64,000 nt of DNA. Origin: Ilex aquifolium (lineage: Eukaryota > Streptophyta > Magnoliopsida > Aquifoliales > Aquifoliaceae). Where the stretch lies: the NCBI GenBank assembly GCA_951799425.1, contig OX637391.1:49819069-49883068 (forward strand). The letters run 5' to 3'. Both the position numbers and the translations under genes were made by a program. Below the pieces are notes generated by a model. The model had not been told where the DNA came from and did not search any database. It saw only the letters and a list, made by a program, of their open reading frames with translations. Positions 48,401 through 59,190 of the stretch are shown one piece after another. Each line of letters begins with the position of its first letter. Position 1 is the first letter of the stretch.

Positions 48401-51400
48401 CAACAGTGTACATATTAAACTTAAATCTTTTTTTGTCCACATCACAAAATTGTCAACTTAAAATGTTTACATGTAATCTGTTTGCATGCACCAAGTACTG
48501 TTTTGAACGTTCTTTTATACATTGTAACAGATTATAGATTGCTGGGGAGATATGCTGCTTGAACTTGATGCTTACAACGAGCAGTTAACGTATAAAAAAC
48601 GTTGCTTCTTCTTCAACAGTCTATGTTGGGTACATTAAAATTTATTGACATTTTTTTTTAATTTCAGTATTGTTATATTTCAATTTAATTGTCCATAAAT
48701 TGGGTTATTTGTAGACATTCGTTACAAAAAACATGAATCTATGCAAAGACCAAATTGACAAAAACCTCATTTTGGGAAGAGATCGTCGATTCCTTGTATT
48801 TCCCATGAATTCCAATGGTCAAAACAACCTTGTGGAACCTTGGCATTGGACATTGTTAGTGTTGGATACTGACGCTGGATCTTGGACACACTACAATTCT
48901 AAGAAATCACGAACAGTGAAGAGGGACGTGTGGCTGGATGATGCAAGAGTATTGGTAAAAAACAACTGAATCCCATTGTATTTGTTTGAGTTTTGCAGTA
49001 TCATAGCCGACACTAATATATGTCATTGAATAACATGCAGAAAGATTATGTTGAAAAGAAAATTAGTGAAATGCAGGCAGCCGATGGAAATGACATTGAC
49101 CCCTCAGACAATGTTCTTCCACTGACAGTGTAAAACCCGAGGAAATTTAAACTTTTGAGAAAAAGGGCAAAATGGTAAATTGCCACTATGGTACAGGTTG
49201 TAAACCTGAAATTTTCTAGAGCTCGGATGACGAAACGGACATCACCGTTGGATTCGTCTCGCAAAACCTAGTTACCTTGTCAAATTTCATTGAATTCTGA
49301 GTTAGTCGGATTTTTCGCGTTTTACGAGGCAGTCGAACCTCGGGAGACCCAAAAACGAGATTCTGAATAAAATTTTAAATTTTGGGAAATAAATGACGGT
49401 AAGTTAAAACAAAAATATTTTGAACTTGAATCGGAGTGAAATTTAATCGTTTCGGGGCTAAAACAGACCCGGGAAATAAGGGTCGTGTGGCGCATTGAGG
49501 GCCAAGTATTTAAAGGGGAGAAAATCAGATTTTCTCCCCATTTGTTCAGCCGATACACGTGAGAGGAAGAGAGGGAAAGAGCAAAGTTTTCTCCACCTTC
49601 TCTCTACGATCTACAACGATTGAGAGCTCAAATCAACTCGAGCCAAGAGAGAAAGTTGTTCTCCTCGCCAAGGACTACAAAACCATACCAAGAAGGTCGG
49701 GTTTGGGCGAAATTCAAGGAACGGAATTTTGGGAAGCTAGGGCTTAGAGCTTGAATCGGGTCTTGGAGCTTCCTACGGTCGTTCCTTACGCTTCAAGAGG
49801 TAGGATTTCTTCCTACTAAGGTTTATTCCAAACCTAGAATGTTTTAATGAAATGGGTAGGATGATAGGATGTGTATATCTTGCCTATTTGTTTGATTTTG
49901 GTGAAATGGTTATGGAATTGGGTAAAGATCAATTCTAATTGGATTGGTAATTAGAAGTTTCTAAATGAGATTTCTAGAATTGGGTGCATGAAATTAATCC
50001 AATGTGAATCTTGGGTTATATGGAATTGTGGGCATGTTATGTGTTTATGTATATGCCTTGAGGAATTTAAGATGTTGATAACATGATTATGTGACAACAT
50101 GCTTGGAAATTGTTTTATGGAAATTATATGCTTATGATATGATTTTGCCATGAAGTGTGTGAAATGTGTTGTAAATGTTCATATGTTACTCATACCATAT
50201 TGAACATTGTATTATTGTTGCAATGGGACATCACATTGCATATGCATGGGAACATCGCATTTAGTGGGTGTGTGTGCATGGTGGTTGTCTTCACCAAGTT
50301 TGGTGGACGACGAGTGGGCTCGGGCGATACGGATTGGTGACCTAGTCGAGTCTCACGGTTTGCATGGTTGTTAGGGTTGGGGTAGCAAGAAGGGCTAGAC
50401 TATCCCTTGGGTGAGAGACCCGGTGATTGGATACGCACTCCGTTAGTATATGAGCCTATAAAGTGTGTCGGTGTACGCGGAACCGTTGGTGGAAGTCCAT
50501 GAATTCTGTGTAGGTTGGGTGACCTTTGGTGTGAGTCCATGAACATCCACCCCTATAAAGACCCTAGAATGAAATGTCATTTGATGTGTAACATAAATGA
50601 CGGATTGGTACACATTGGCACTTGCATGTGTAGAGGAGCCGAGAAGGGCTTGGTTGATATGCATGAGTGAGTCTCACCTCATTCCATAGCATCGCATTGC
50701 AAATTCCATCATTGAATATATTTCCTTGCTTGGAATGTTATGAATTGTTGATTTTGGCATGTGAACATTTCATATGCATTTAGGTTGGGGAGTAGCCTCA
50801 TTAGGAGATACCCTATTGAGCGTGGCTCACCCTTTATGGGAAAAACATTTCAGGTGCGGGGTTTACACCGGCGGACGGCTCCCATTTCGAGCCTCAAGGT
50901 TGAAGAAAGCCGACTTGTGGCTTTTATGGTTATTTTGTAAAGCTTTTGTAAGAATTCCATTTTGATATATAAATATATGGAATCAATTGTAATAGAACTT
51001 GTACAAACCATGTTTTATATGGAAATCCTTGTCAAACATGTATTTGATGAATTGGGAAAGGTTTTGAATGGATTGGAAATGAAAAATGGTTGAAAATGGC
51101 AAAACTGGACAGAGAGTACCGGTACTGGGTACCGGTACCCCCTTTCCAGTAGGTTAACAGTACCGGTACTGTGTACCGGTACACTCTCCAAAATTTACTG
51201 ATTTTTAAATTGTTTTGCCCTATTTTCAATCTATGTTTTCCCTTCCTCCAATGATGTAAATGGACTATAATGGAGTGTAAATCAAGGTGCGTTGGGTCTT
51301 GGTTAAACCAAATGAATAATTGATTTCAATTTACAGTTGTGGGTTATGATTCTGGTTAAAGGAATGTTATTTGACGTGGTGTCGGGTTTAAGGGACATTC

Positions 51401-51771
51401 ACGGATACTTCTGCGAGTTGACGGTTGGTCAACGGTTAATATAGGACCCCCGGAAATTGGGGCGTCACAGACAGCGTATGAGAAAATGCCACAACAACGG
51501 GCAGATTCGTACGTATTATTTTTTAACGTTAATTCATTCAAAATCAATGAAATGTTAGTAACAAAACCTATAATGCAGGGTCGATTATGGACTATTCGTT
51601 TGCTACATAATGAGACAGCTTGCAAAGGACAAAGACATACCAGAAAAGTTGACAGCTGCACAAGTGAAAAAATTCCGGACGGAAATGATGGAAATGTTCT
51701 TAAACCATTCCAATTCTTGGACACTAAATGATTTCCATGAAAGGATGAAATTGAAGGCAATGTATGAATAG
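45432..51771 (+). pseudogene. MULE-borne Ulp1/SENP-protease-like gene (nine exons, disrupted)
   Basis: Exons: 45432-46184, 46285-46419, 46519-46945, 47620-48185, 48317-48407, 48531-48629, 48715-48954, 49041-49128 plus 51475-51508, 51579-51771 (about 870 codons). The N-terminal domain (about residues 35-300: KSDSCILEILLCFN, LRLRPNDVTLIFGIQDG) recalls the DUF1985/plant-mobile-domain segments of transposon-linked Ulp proteins. A coiled coil and basic NLS-like KLKTKERKRK follow, then a C48 peptidase fold: PWHWTLLVLD with the catalytic His, HYNSKKS where the Asp is usual, PQQRADS, and VDYGLFVCYIMRQL. The catalytic Cys position holds Tyr (TAT). Exon 3 has a one-base frame slip in its GAGAGAGA run near 46800, and a solo LTR splits exon 8. 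Family members are SUMO/ubiquitin-like proteases or anti-silencing factors; this copy is dead. Confidence 0.82.
49129..51469 (+). mobile_element. Solo LTR, probably Ty3/gypsy, inserted in exon 8 of the Ulp1-like gene
   Basis: A 2341-bp segment starting TGTAAAACCCGAGG and ending ATTGGGGCGTCACA. It is flanked by the perfect 5-bp duplication GACAG (49124-49128 and 51470-51474). Length and termini fit long-LTR gypsy elements of the Del/Tekay type, orientation plus by inference. No internal gag-pol is present, so it is a recombination relic. Bridging the flanks rejoins the host reading frame, so it landed in a continuous exon. The perfect duplication suggests modest age. Confidence 0.86.
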
Positions 51772-52463
51772 TCCTATTTGAGATGTAATTGGATGTTTTG
51801 GGAATGAAATCAGACTATTGGTTGACTTAGTTGAAATTAATGTGTGTGTCTATAATATACTTGGATGGAGTAACTGTTTCAGGTCTGTGTACCATATATG
51901 TTGTAACTGTTTAGTCCACCTGCATTATATATCAAAGGTACTTACAAAACAGCTACACCATATATCAATAGTCATATTTGAGATGTAATTGGATGTTTTG
52001 GGAATGAAATGAGACTATTGGTTGACTTAGTTGAAGTTTATGTGTGTGTATATACTATAACTGAATGGTGTAACTGTTTCAGTATACTTATTTACATGTT
52101 AAAGTGCAGCTATTTGGTGTAGCTGCTTTGAGTAACTGTTTCAGCTCTGTGAACCATGATGGTGTAACTGTTTTGTCCAACTGGAGTATATAACAAAGTT
52201 ACCTACAAAAACAGCTACACCATATATCCATAGTCCTATTTGAGATGTAGTTGGATGTTTTGGGATTGAAATGAGACAATTGGTTGACTTAGTTGTATTT
52301 AATGTGTGTATCTATAATATACCTGGATGGAGTAACTGTTTCAGTATACTTCTTTACATATTAAAGTGCATCTATTTGGTGCAAATGCTTTGAGTAACTG
52401 TTTCAGCTCTGTGTACCATTTATGGTGTAACTTTTTTGTCCACCAGCAGTATATAACCAAGTT
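51772..52463 (+). repeat. Tandem array of about 200-265-bp units between the two MULE genes
   Basis: Units start near 51769, 51966 and 52230 with TCCTATTTGAGATGTA-TTGGATG and pass through TTGGTTGACTTAGTTG, GTAACTGTTTCAG, a second GTAACTGTTT and ACAGCTACACCATATAT. The last unit is interrupted by the retroelement at 52469 and resumes at 55507. A related partial unit lies in intron 3 of the Ulp1-like gene (47345-47530). Confidence 0.85.
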
Positions 52464-52468
52464 ACCTA

Positions 52469-54147
52469 TGATTAACCATCAAAAGTGCTATTTTATTATA
52501 TTTAATAATTGGTTAATTGCATATTATTTGTGATTAAATGTGTTAAATTTCTTGATTTTCTAATTTGATACTTTTTCTAGTTGTTTGGTTTATTTTGCAG
52601 GTAAATTGGTTGATTTAAAGTAATAATGGATAATGCAAGTGAATCAATCACTAGAGGAAGAATCACAATTGATAAGGATTGAAGAGTCGAGATTGGGATA
52701 GGAAGACTTGAAGATAAATCAGAATTTTAATCCTTATAAGAGTTTAAGTGAGAAGAAAACTCATTTAAAGTTGGATTAGGAAAGTTTCCTAAAAGATAAG
52801 GATTTGACACGTCTTCAGTATTTCATTCATAAATTTTGACTCCGATATCGGATTGACTTGATTTTTGTGGGGTTGGAAAGAAGACTTCAAGGGCTATAGA
52901 AGTGTATTTCACGAAAATTTCGTGATTCAGTCTCTAAATATGTGAAATTCAAGCTCGAAGTCTGGACAGATTTTGTACCCGCAGGGCCCAAGATTTATGC
53001 ACGGGATTTAACTTTACAAGACATCTTTTTGAGAAAGGAATTCCTTCCAACCTGTACTTAGGATTTATTTTACTATAAATAAGGGCTCTCATCTATTGAG
53101 AGGGGGGATCTTTTTGCTCACGAATTCTTCAATGTATTTTGCAATTCTTTTATCATGTCCGGCTAGAAGGTTAAGATAGGGCTAAGGGAAAACCTCTCAG
53201 TGAAGTACGGTATTATCATTGACTTTGTACTTAATGATTTATGATATTGTGTTAATCTAATTTCTGATCTTTTAGTAAAGTTTTTATTCTATAAAAACTC
53301 CTGAGTTGTTGTGCCACGTACATCGATTGCTTGAGTTTCCCTGCGAATAAATAACTGGTTATTCCACGTTTGAAGTGTTAGCATTGTTTCACAGCTAGAC
53401 ATATTGTCTTTCTTTTTTTTTCAACTTTTTTTTCTTTTCTTTTTTTTTAGTAAGACATCTAATGCAAATATTCACAAGTATGTAAAACTCTTTTTTTTTT
53501 TTTTCTTTTCTTAACCAACATCTCCCAAATTACATAAACAACAAAAGTTCAATCTCAGGATAACCAAGGGTAAAAAATATTATTTTTTCTCATTGGCTTG
53601 GTTATTATATGTTGGGTATAAGAAATAAAATTTTGCTTTAAAGGCTCAATCATGGCTTCTAGGGATAATAATATTCAAAGAATAAGGTTTAAGCTCAAAT
53701 AATGACAAAGATGGCCTAAAATCATATCTCAAGAGCTTTTGATAACACACTTCTCATGCAAATAATTCAAAGTCAAGCAATCATTCACAATATTGGTGTT
53801 AACCAAAACAAAAATAATGAGACTATTGAAGGAGATTAGCTAAATAAAAATATTTTTTATTGAGTAAATGTAAATAACCCTCCAAAAAAGATTGGAACAA
53901 AACTCACTAGGGTTTTTATGCATCTCCACTATATGTTTCAAGTTCTCAAGGTAAAATACCTAATAAATTTTCAACTTGGTAAAGTCTAAAGTGCACAAAT
54001 TGTGAGTTTTTATAAGAACATGATATGAGATACAAAAATATAGAATAAAATTCTATGTGATCCTTAAACAGTTGCAAATTTAAAGCTATACAAATTATTT
54101 ATATATTGTGGTGTCAAACTATGCATAAAAATGTTATTTAGATATTT

Positions 54148-54188
<41 letters not shown>

Positions 54189-55501
54189 TTATTTTTTATT
54201 TTTACCAACATAATTAAACTAGAAATTGTTACAACAAAAAACATACCCACACCCCCCAACCTAAATCCAACATTGTCCTCAATGTAAAAATAAATACATT
54301 AATGCTTAATAAAAATAATGAATAAAGATCAAAGGAGTAGGAATACCTGGTGCTGCAACAACTCTAAAACCTAAAAATAAAAACTCAAAAAAAAAACTAT
54401 AAATTAAAACAAATAGAAACAAAACTAAAATTAAAAATAAAATAAAATAAAATCTAACTACTATGTACAAATAAAAATAAAAGCTCACACTCAATCCGGT
54501 TTAAAATCATATTTGAATATGCGACCATTCAATTTTATTGGCTTAAAAATGTGGTGTGGAAATAACTCTTTTAATCGAACTATCCACTCATATACCCAAG
54601 ATATTATTAGAGTATGCAAGAAAAGGGAGATATATACATTTTTATGCAAATCTAACAATGAGATAGAAAATAGATTTTTATCAATTACAACACACAACTC
54701 AACTTTCATACCCTCACCAAGATTAGATATGTGAATCTCATTACTACTTGTTGATAATGAAATGTCTTTGGGCTCATTAGTCTCTTGTGGAATAATAATG
54801 TCACTTAATTCTTCACTATCAAGAGTATTAATGGATTCATTCTCAGTTTGTAGTTCAGGAAAAAAATCACTCTCACTATATTGACTATTTTTATCCTCTT
54901 GTTCTTGTATCAATATATTGAGTATATATTTTATCTCTTTAATATCTTGACTTGTTTGGGCATAGATATCTTTTATCTCTTTAATATCTTGACTTGTTTG
55001 GGCATTGAAAGCTAGTTGACTTTGAATAAATTCGTTAAGAATATTCTCCAAATTCTCTTCTTGTAGGTCATGGTATGGTGGATATTGGGGAGGGTCTTGT
55101 GGTGATGTGACATATATAGGTAACTGATAATGTCCATTCTCCCAACCAAAATTGGGATAAAAAGTTTCAAAACAATGGTCGGGGTAAGGTTGAGAAGAAT
55201 TAGGTAAGACAATTGTCCCATTCCTCAAAACTTTTCGAGCAGTTGGAATTAAATGGCAAACCTCAATGGGATGCCCATACACATCACAAAGCACACATAG
55301 TTCCTCCATCGGGGAAAATCTTCACACCACATTAAAAGAAATATAAAATATAAAAATAGAAATTATGAAATATCTAACCTGAGGAAAAATAAAACAAATA
55401 ATAAAAAAAAGGACGAGATTACCGGATCTGTGACGAGTCTCAAATCAAGCAAACCTCAATAGATGGCGATGTGTTCTTTGCCTTCAAACAATTCCCCGGC
55501 A
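52469..55501 (-). mobile_element. Gag-only LTR-type retroelement fossil inserted in the MULE
   Basis: A 3033-bp insertion flanked by the 5-bp duplication ACCTA (52464-52468 and 55502-55506). The surrounding tandem unit (AAGTTACCTA / CAACACAGATACACC) is rejoined when it is bridged. The right end reads CCCCGGCAAC on the plus strand, matching the 3' part of plant tRNA-Asp, so it is a primer-binding-site remnant. A gag-like frame (55309-54491) with a CCHC knuckle and a G-rich polypurine-like tract (minus strand, about 54262-54250) follow. The left portion (from 52469) is LTR-like, but it also holds a TATAAATAA box at 53092 in plus orientation, so internal orientation is not fully settled. Only one terminal repeat is recognised. 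It resembles non-autonomous TR-GAG/LARD elements of the Athila/Tat kind; no pol is seen. Confidence 0.72.
54491..55309 (-). CDS. Gag-like frame of the retroelement fossil
   Basis: About 272 codons on the minus strand. Near the N-terminus CVLCDVYGHPIEVC is a classical CX2CX4HX4C zinc knuckle. A Tyr/Pro-rich stretch follows (NFGWENGHYQLPIYV, PPQYPPYHD), then a predicted coiled coil with an in-frame duplication of QTSQDIKEIK visible as a DNA repeat at 54940-55010. This layout resembles the C-terminal half of Athila/Tat-type gag. No protease, reverse transcriptase or integrase accompanies it. It is part of a fossil; expression is not implied. Confidence 0.6.
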   Translation of the reverse strand: MEELCVLCDVYGHPIEVCHLIPTARKVLRNGTIVLPNSSQPYPDHCFETFYPNFGWENGHYQLPIYVTSPQDPPQYPPYHDLQEENLENILNEFIQSQLAFNAQTSQDIKEIKDIYAQTSQDIKEIKYILNILIQEQEDKNSQYSESDFFPELQTENESINTLDSEELSDIIIPQETNEPKDISLSTSSNEIHISNLGEGMKVELCVVIDKNLFSISLLDLHKNVYISLFLHTLIISWVYEWIVRLKELFPHHIFKPIKLNGRIFKYDFKPD

Positions 55502-55790
55502 ACCTACAACACAGATACACCATATATCAATACTTTAGATGCATTGTGTTGAATAAATGTAACAGTGACCACATCCCATAATTCCTACAGGTATCCCTGA
55601 TATACACATGGATTTTCCAGTTTTGATTTTCCATTCATCCCCCAACATTTACTCAACGTACAAAAATTTGCACCCTTACTATAACATTCATATTAACAAA
55701 TCCATAAAAGAACCATTACTACAATAAAACAGCAACTGGAAAAAAGAAATATTCAAATAAAAAATTTATTAGTTTAAACTAGTAATCCAA

Positions 55791-58145
55791 TCACAAAGGT
55801 TCTTTACAAGTTTTCTTGTTGTGACTACCTAACCGTCCACACCGACCACATCGAATTCGTCTAATAAGTTCCCCCCTTGACCTAATTCTACATTTTTTGG
55901 GACGGCCCGGCTGCTTCTTAGTTGATGGTGGCAAAATATCAGCTTCGTCAACATTGAAGTCCGAACGACCAAGAGTAGGGATTGGGAATATAGGTTGAGC
56001 GTATGATTTCTTGTATGTACTAACATGATAATAATAATCAACAAACTCATTCATATTTCTCTCACTTTTACGTATTGCCGCTACTGCATGAGAACAAGGA
56101 AATCCATTAATCTACCATTGAAAGCATGAACACGTGTCATTCTGAATGTCGACTGAAACAGAAGGATTTGAATTAACTTCATACACATCATTGTTCGAAA
56201 CACTAACAGCCCAAGACCTGCTTTTGGCAAATGCAATCTGTAATCTTGAATCCATCTCAGGACATAAATTTTCATTCCATGTAGACGCAGTGATAATCCT
56301 AGCACCAATTTGATTCATAATTTGACACCGAATAGTGTCAACCATGCTCGTAATGGGTAAATGTCGTACTTTCATAATCCACGAATTGAAGGACTCCACT
56401 GCATTAGAGTTCATCTCGCCATAACGTCTACCTTTAAAGTATGCATTTGCCCAATGCGCGTATGGAAGATTATCCAAAAAACGTTTGACAATGAAACCAC
56501 CCTCACTTCGAAAAGCTTCAATTTTTTGGGTAAACAGTGAAATGGTGGGGGCATAAACACACTCACACAACAGCACCACCATATGCTCTCTAAATCCATT
56601 TGAATAACGACTACCACTGAACTTGTCCCGCAAGTTCGCCTTCAAGTGCTGCAAACAGAAAGCGTGGTGACACATTGAAAAAATATTTGGCATGGCTTCC
56701 AACAAACCAACATTACGATCAGAGACAAATGTAATGTCCCTATTCGGATCCAAAATCTCTGACAGTTGTTGTAAGAACCATAACCAATTTGCCTCATTTT
56801 CTGAGTCAACAATCGCAAACGCTAGTGGGTATAATCCTGAAATACAAAGGTAAATATATATAGTTAAGTAAAATATTAAAACGATTGCCTACAGATTCAC
56901 ATCAGTGCAACAAATATACACCAATCTGTTAAATTAAAATAGTTACAATAAACACATACAGTTACACTACTTATAAAAAAATAAAAAAAACCAAATACAA
57001 CAATTAAAATACAAAAGCAAATCGCACATTAAAATAAAAAAGGTTAGAGGATTTATACCCTGATTACCATCCTTCCCAATTGCCGAAAGAATGCATCATT
57101 TGTACTTTCCTTTAATGAATGTCCCATCAATGAATAAAATTGGACGACAATAATTGAAATCATCGATACAAGCCTTGAAGGACACAAACAATCTATGGAA
57201 ACGGTTAGACTTATCATCACAATGCAAAACTATATGGCTTCTAGGGTTTGTATTACTCGCAGCATCCACATACCAACGTAACTGTTTGTATGACAACGTA
57301 TGATCCCCAAAAAGCATACATTTTGCTTTTTCCACCCCCATCCAAGCTTGGTGATACGATACGTCAAGACCATAAGATGTAAGGAAATCACTAACCACGT
57401 CCACTGGACGAGTGGACGTCTGATCACGGACATTATCAACAATCAAATCTCCAATCAAATTATAAGATAATCTATTGTTCTTTGTGGTACGCAGGGCTAC
57501 ACCACATGTGTGTTCATTATTCATTTTCCGTATGTAAAAGAAACCATTAAGTTTCTGAATAGTAGCATTTACATGCCATCCACACCCTTTATCATACTTT
57601 GAGGCGCACTCAGCAATAACCCTATCCCTACAATTCCTCACATAATTAAACTTGAACCCAATCTCTATTGAGTATTTGCACAGAGCTTTCTTGAAATGTG
57701 TGACACCACCTTCGAACCTTTGGCCTACACGGCTTATTTCATTTGACCACCCAGCTGTCAACAATAATTTTTCCGTACGTGAGCAAAAGCTAGGGAGCAA
57801 ATCATCATCACACTCAACCCCATCGTCGCAAATATAAACATCTTCAAGCAAATTATCATCAACCACCACACGTGACTCTTTATCTTGCCTAGTTACCATG
57901 ACCTCAACATGATTGACATTTATCAAGCGCATTATATCAAACATATTACGCAAGTCCCCATCATTTTGCAAACAACATTTTGGGTGCCCTGGAATAGAAT
58001 ATGACATGACAACAGACACATTACCCAATTCCTCCCATTTTCCGCAAAGCCTACCATAAATGAAATCAAAGGTTGCATGAGCAGAACATCTGATAATAAA
58101 GGTGTCAACATCATATTTGCATACAAGCAGCACTATTCCCTCCAT
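55791..58145 (-). pseudogene. MURA-type transposase of the MULE (two exons, two nonsense codons)
   Basis: Exon 1 is 58145-57059 and exon 2 is 56836-55791, with a GT-AG intron in phase 1, for 711 codons in one frame. Domains in order: N-terminal PB1-like MuDR domain (about 1-90), acidic linker, a DNA-binding WRKY/GCM1-like zinc finger (CGWHVNATIQ, NNEHTCG; about 170-230), the MULE DDE core with LFIDGTFIKGKY (first Asp about 340), FVSDRNVGLLEA (second Asp) and NSNAVESFNSW (Glu), a SWIM finger (CSCFQW then INGFPCSHA) and a C-terminal CCHC knuckle (CGRCGRLGSHNKKTC). The catalytic residues are all present. TGA replaces an expected Gly codon at 57096-57098, and TAG replaces an expected Gln inside the SWIM finger at 56112-56114. 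The gene converges on the Ulp1-like gene, tail to tail. Confidence 0.92.
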
Positions 58146-59190
58146 TTCCTGAATACGACATTAAAAAAATGAATGACAATGTATCAATACAAAATAAAAA
58201 ACAAAAAACAGTCATACAAAACAGTTACATTAAAAAAAATACAAATGACTGAATTAAATAGTGCCATACTGGAAGAAAAACATAGTACAAAAAATAGTTA
58301 CAATATACAGGCTCTGCCAAAATTGATATTGGCTGAAACAATGCATAAAAAATCATTTACAGTTAAACAGAACTCTGATAAAAAAAAACAGTTACACCCA
58401 TTAACACAAAAACAATTTTTTTTTTCCTTCATTCCAACAACGAAATTTTTTTTACAAAAACGAAACAGTTACACTCCTTAGAATCAAGGCAGAACTTTTA
58501 TCCAATTCAATTGATCAGGGAACATACATAACACAAAATCAAACATAAAAATTCCCCAACAAAAATGACCGAATAAAAGAATAAATAAAATTATTAACAA
58601 CTAACCTTCAAGCCGATGAACATATGAATTTCCACAAAAAAAAAAGAAAAAAATCAGAAATATAATTATTATGTGTATATCACCAAATAGATACACCCAT
58701 TAACAACAGTTACACCCAATAGAATCAAAGCAGTTTTTCTTTCCCACTCATTTCATCAGCGAAGAAAAAAAAAAAAAAATCAAACATAATTTTCCATACA
58801 AAAAGGACCGAATATTTTCAATCTTTTTTACGAACAAACCTTCAAGACGACACCGATGATTGATTCTTCAAATCTACTGTTGAATACACACTTACAGCCG
58901 TTTATTCCCACCCGTTTATTCCATAAAAAACTGCTCATTCAAAATTTAAAAAACAAAGATAACAATTAGGGAATCTTTACATATTTGTTTCCTCAAATAA
59001 CTGTCAAATAATGCTGCATAAATTAAGGAAGGGTGTTTAGGTAAAAAAGATTTTAATTCATTTGAATTATGTACCTAAACCAAATAAGTTTTATTAAAAT
59101 TGAACTTAAATGAATAAACAACTTATCCATACACTTTTGCATAAATAAGTCTTCAAAATTGTACCCACACCTAAAAAACCCAAATTTATT
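58146..59190. other. MULE subterminal region upstream of the transposase
   Basis: This is the 5' leader/promoter side of the transposase gene. It contains at least four CAGTTAC motifs on the plus strand (58207, 58393, 58467, 58708), that is GTAACTG reading with the transposase. It ends in the diverged terminal repeat near 59060-59185. No other gene is seen. Confidence 0.6.

Larger units (their letters stand above)
43420..59190. mobile_element. Large Mutator-like element with Ulp1-like and transposase genes
   Basis: Two convergent genes, Ulp1-like on plus and MURA transposase on minus, are enclosed by weakly inverted ends. The left (about 43430-43530) has CTACAAATTTTTAGACTTAT and AAACTTATTTGGGTAGAAG. 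The reversed right (about 59060-59185) has GTACAATTTTGAAGACTTAT and AAACTTATTTGGTTTAGG. The target duplication could not be read, so borders are good to about 50 bp. The element holds two retroelement insertions (49129-51469 and 52469-55501) and one MITE (43941-44119); without them it is about 10 kb. Ulp1-like cargo and poor terminal repeats are typical of Kaonashi/VANDAL-type MULEs. Confidence 0.8.

Noticed and set aside
54159-54184. AT-rich site as a possible origin or matrix-attachment region
   Set aside because: It is a plain (AT)n microsatellite; nothing else supports a special function.
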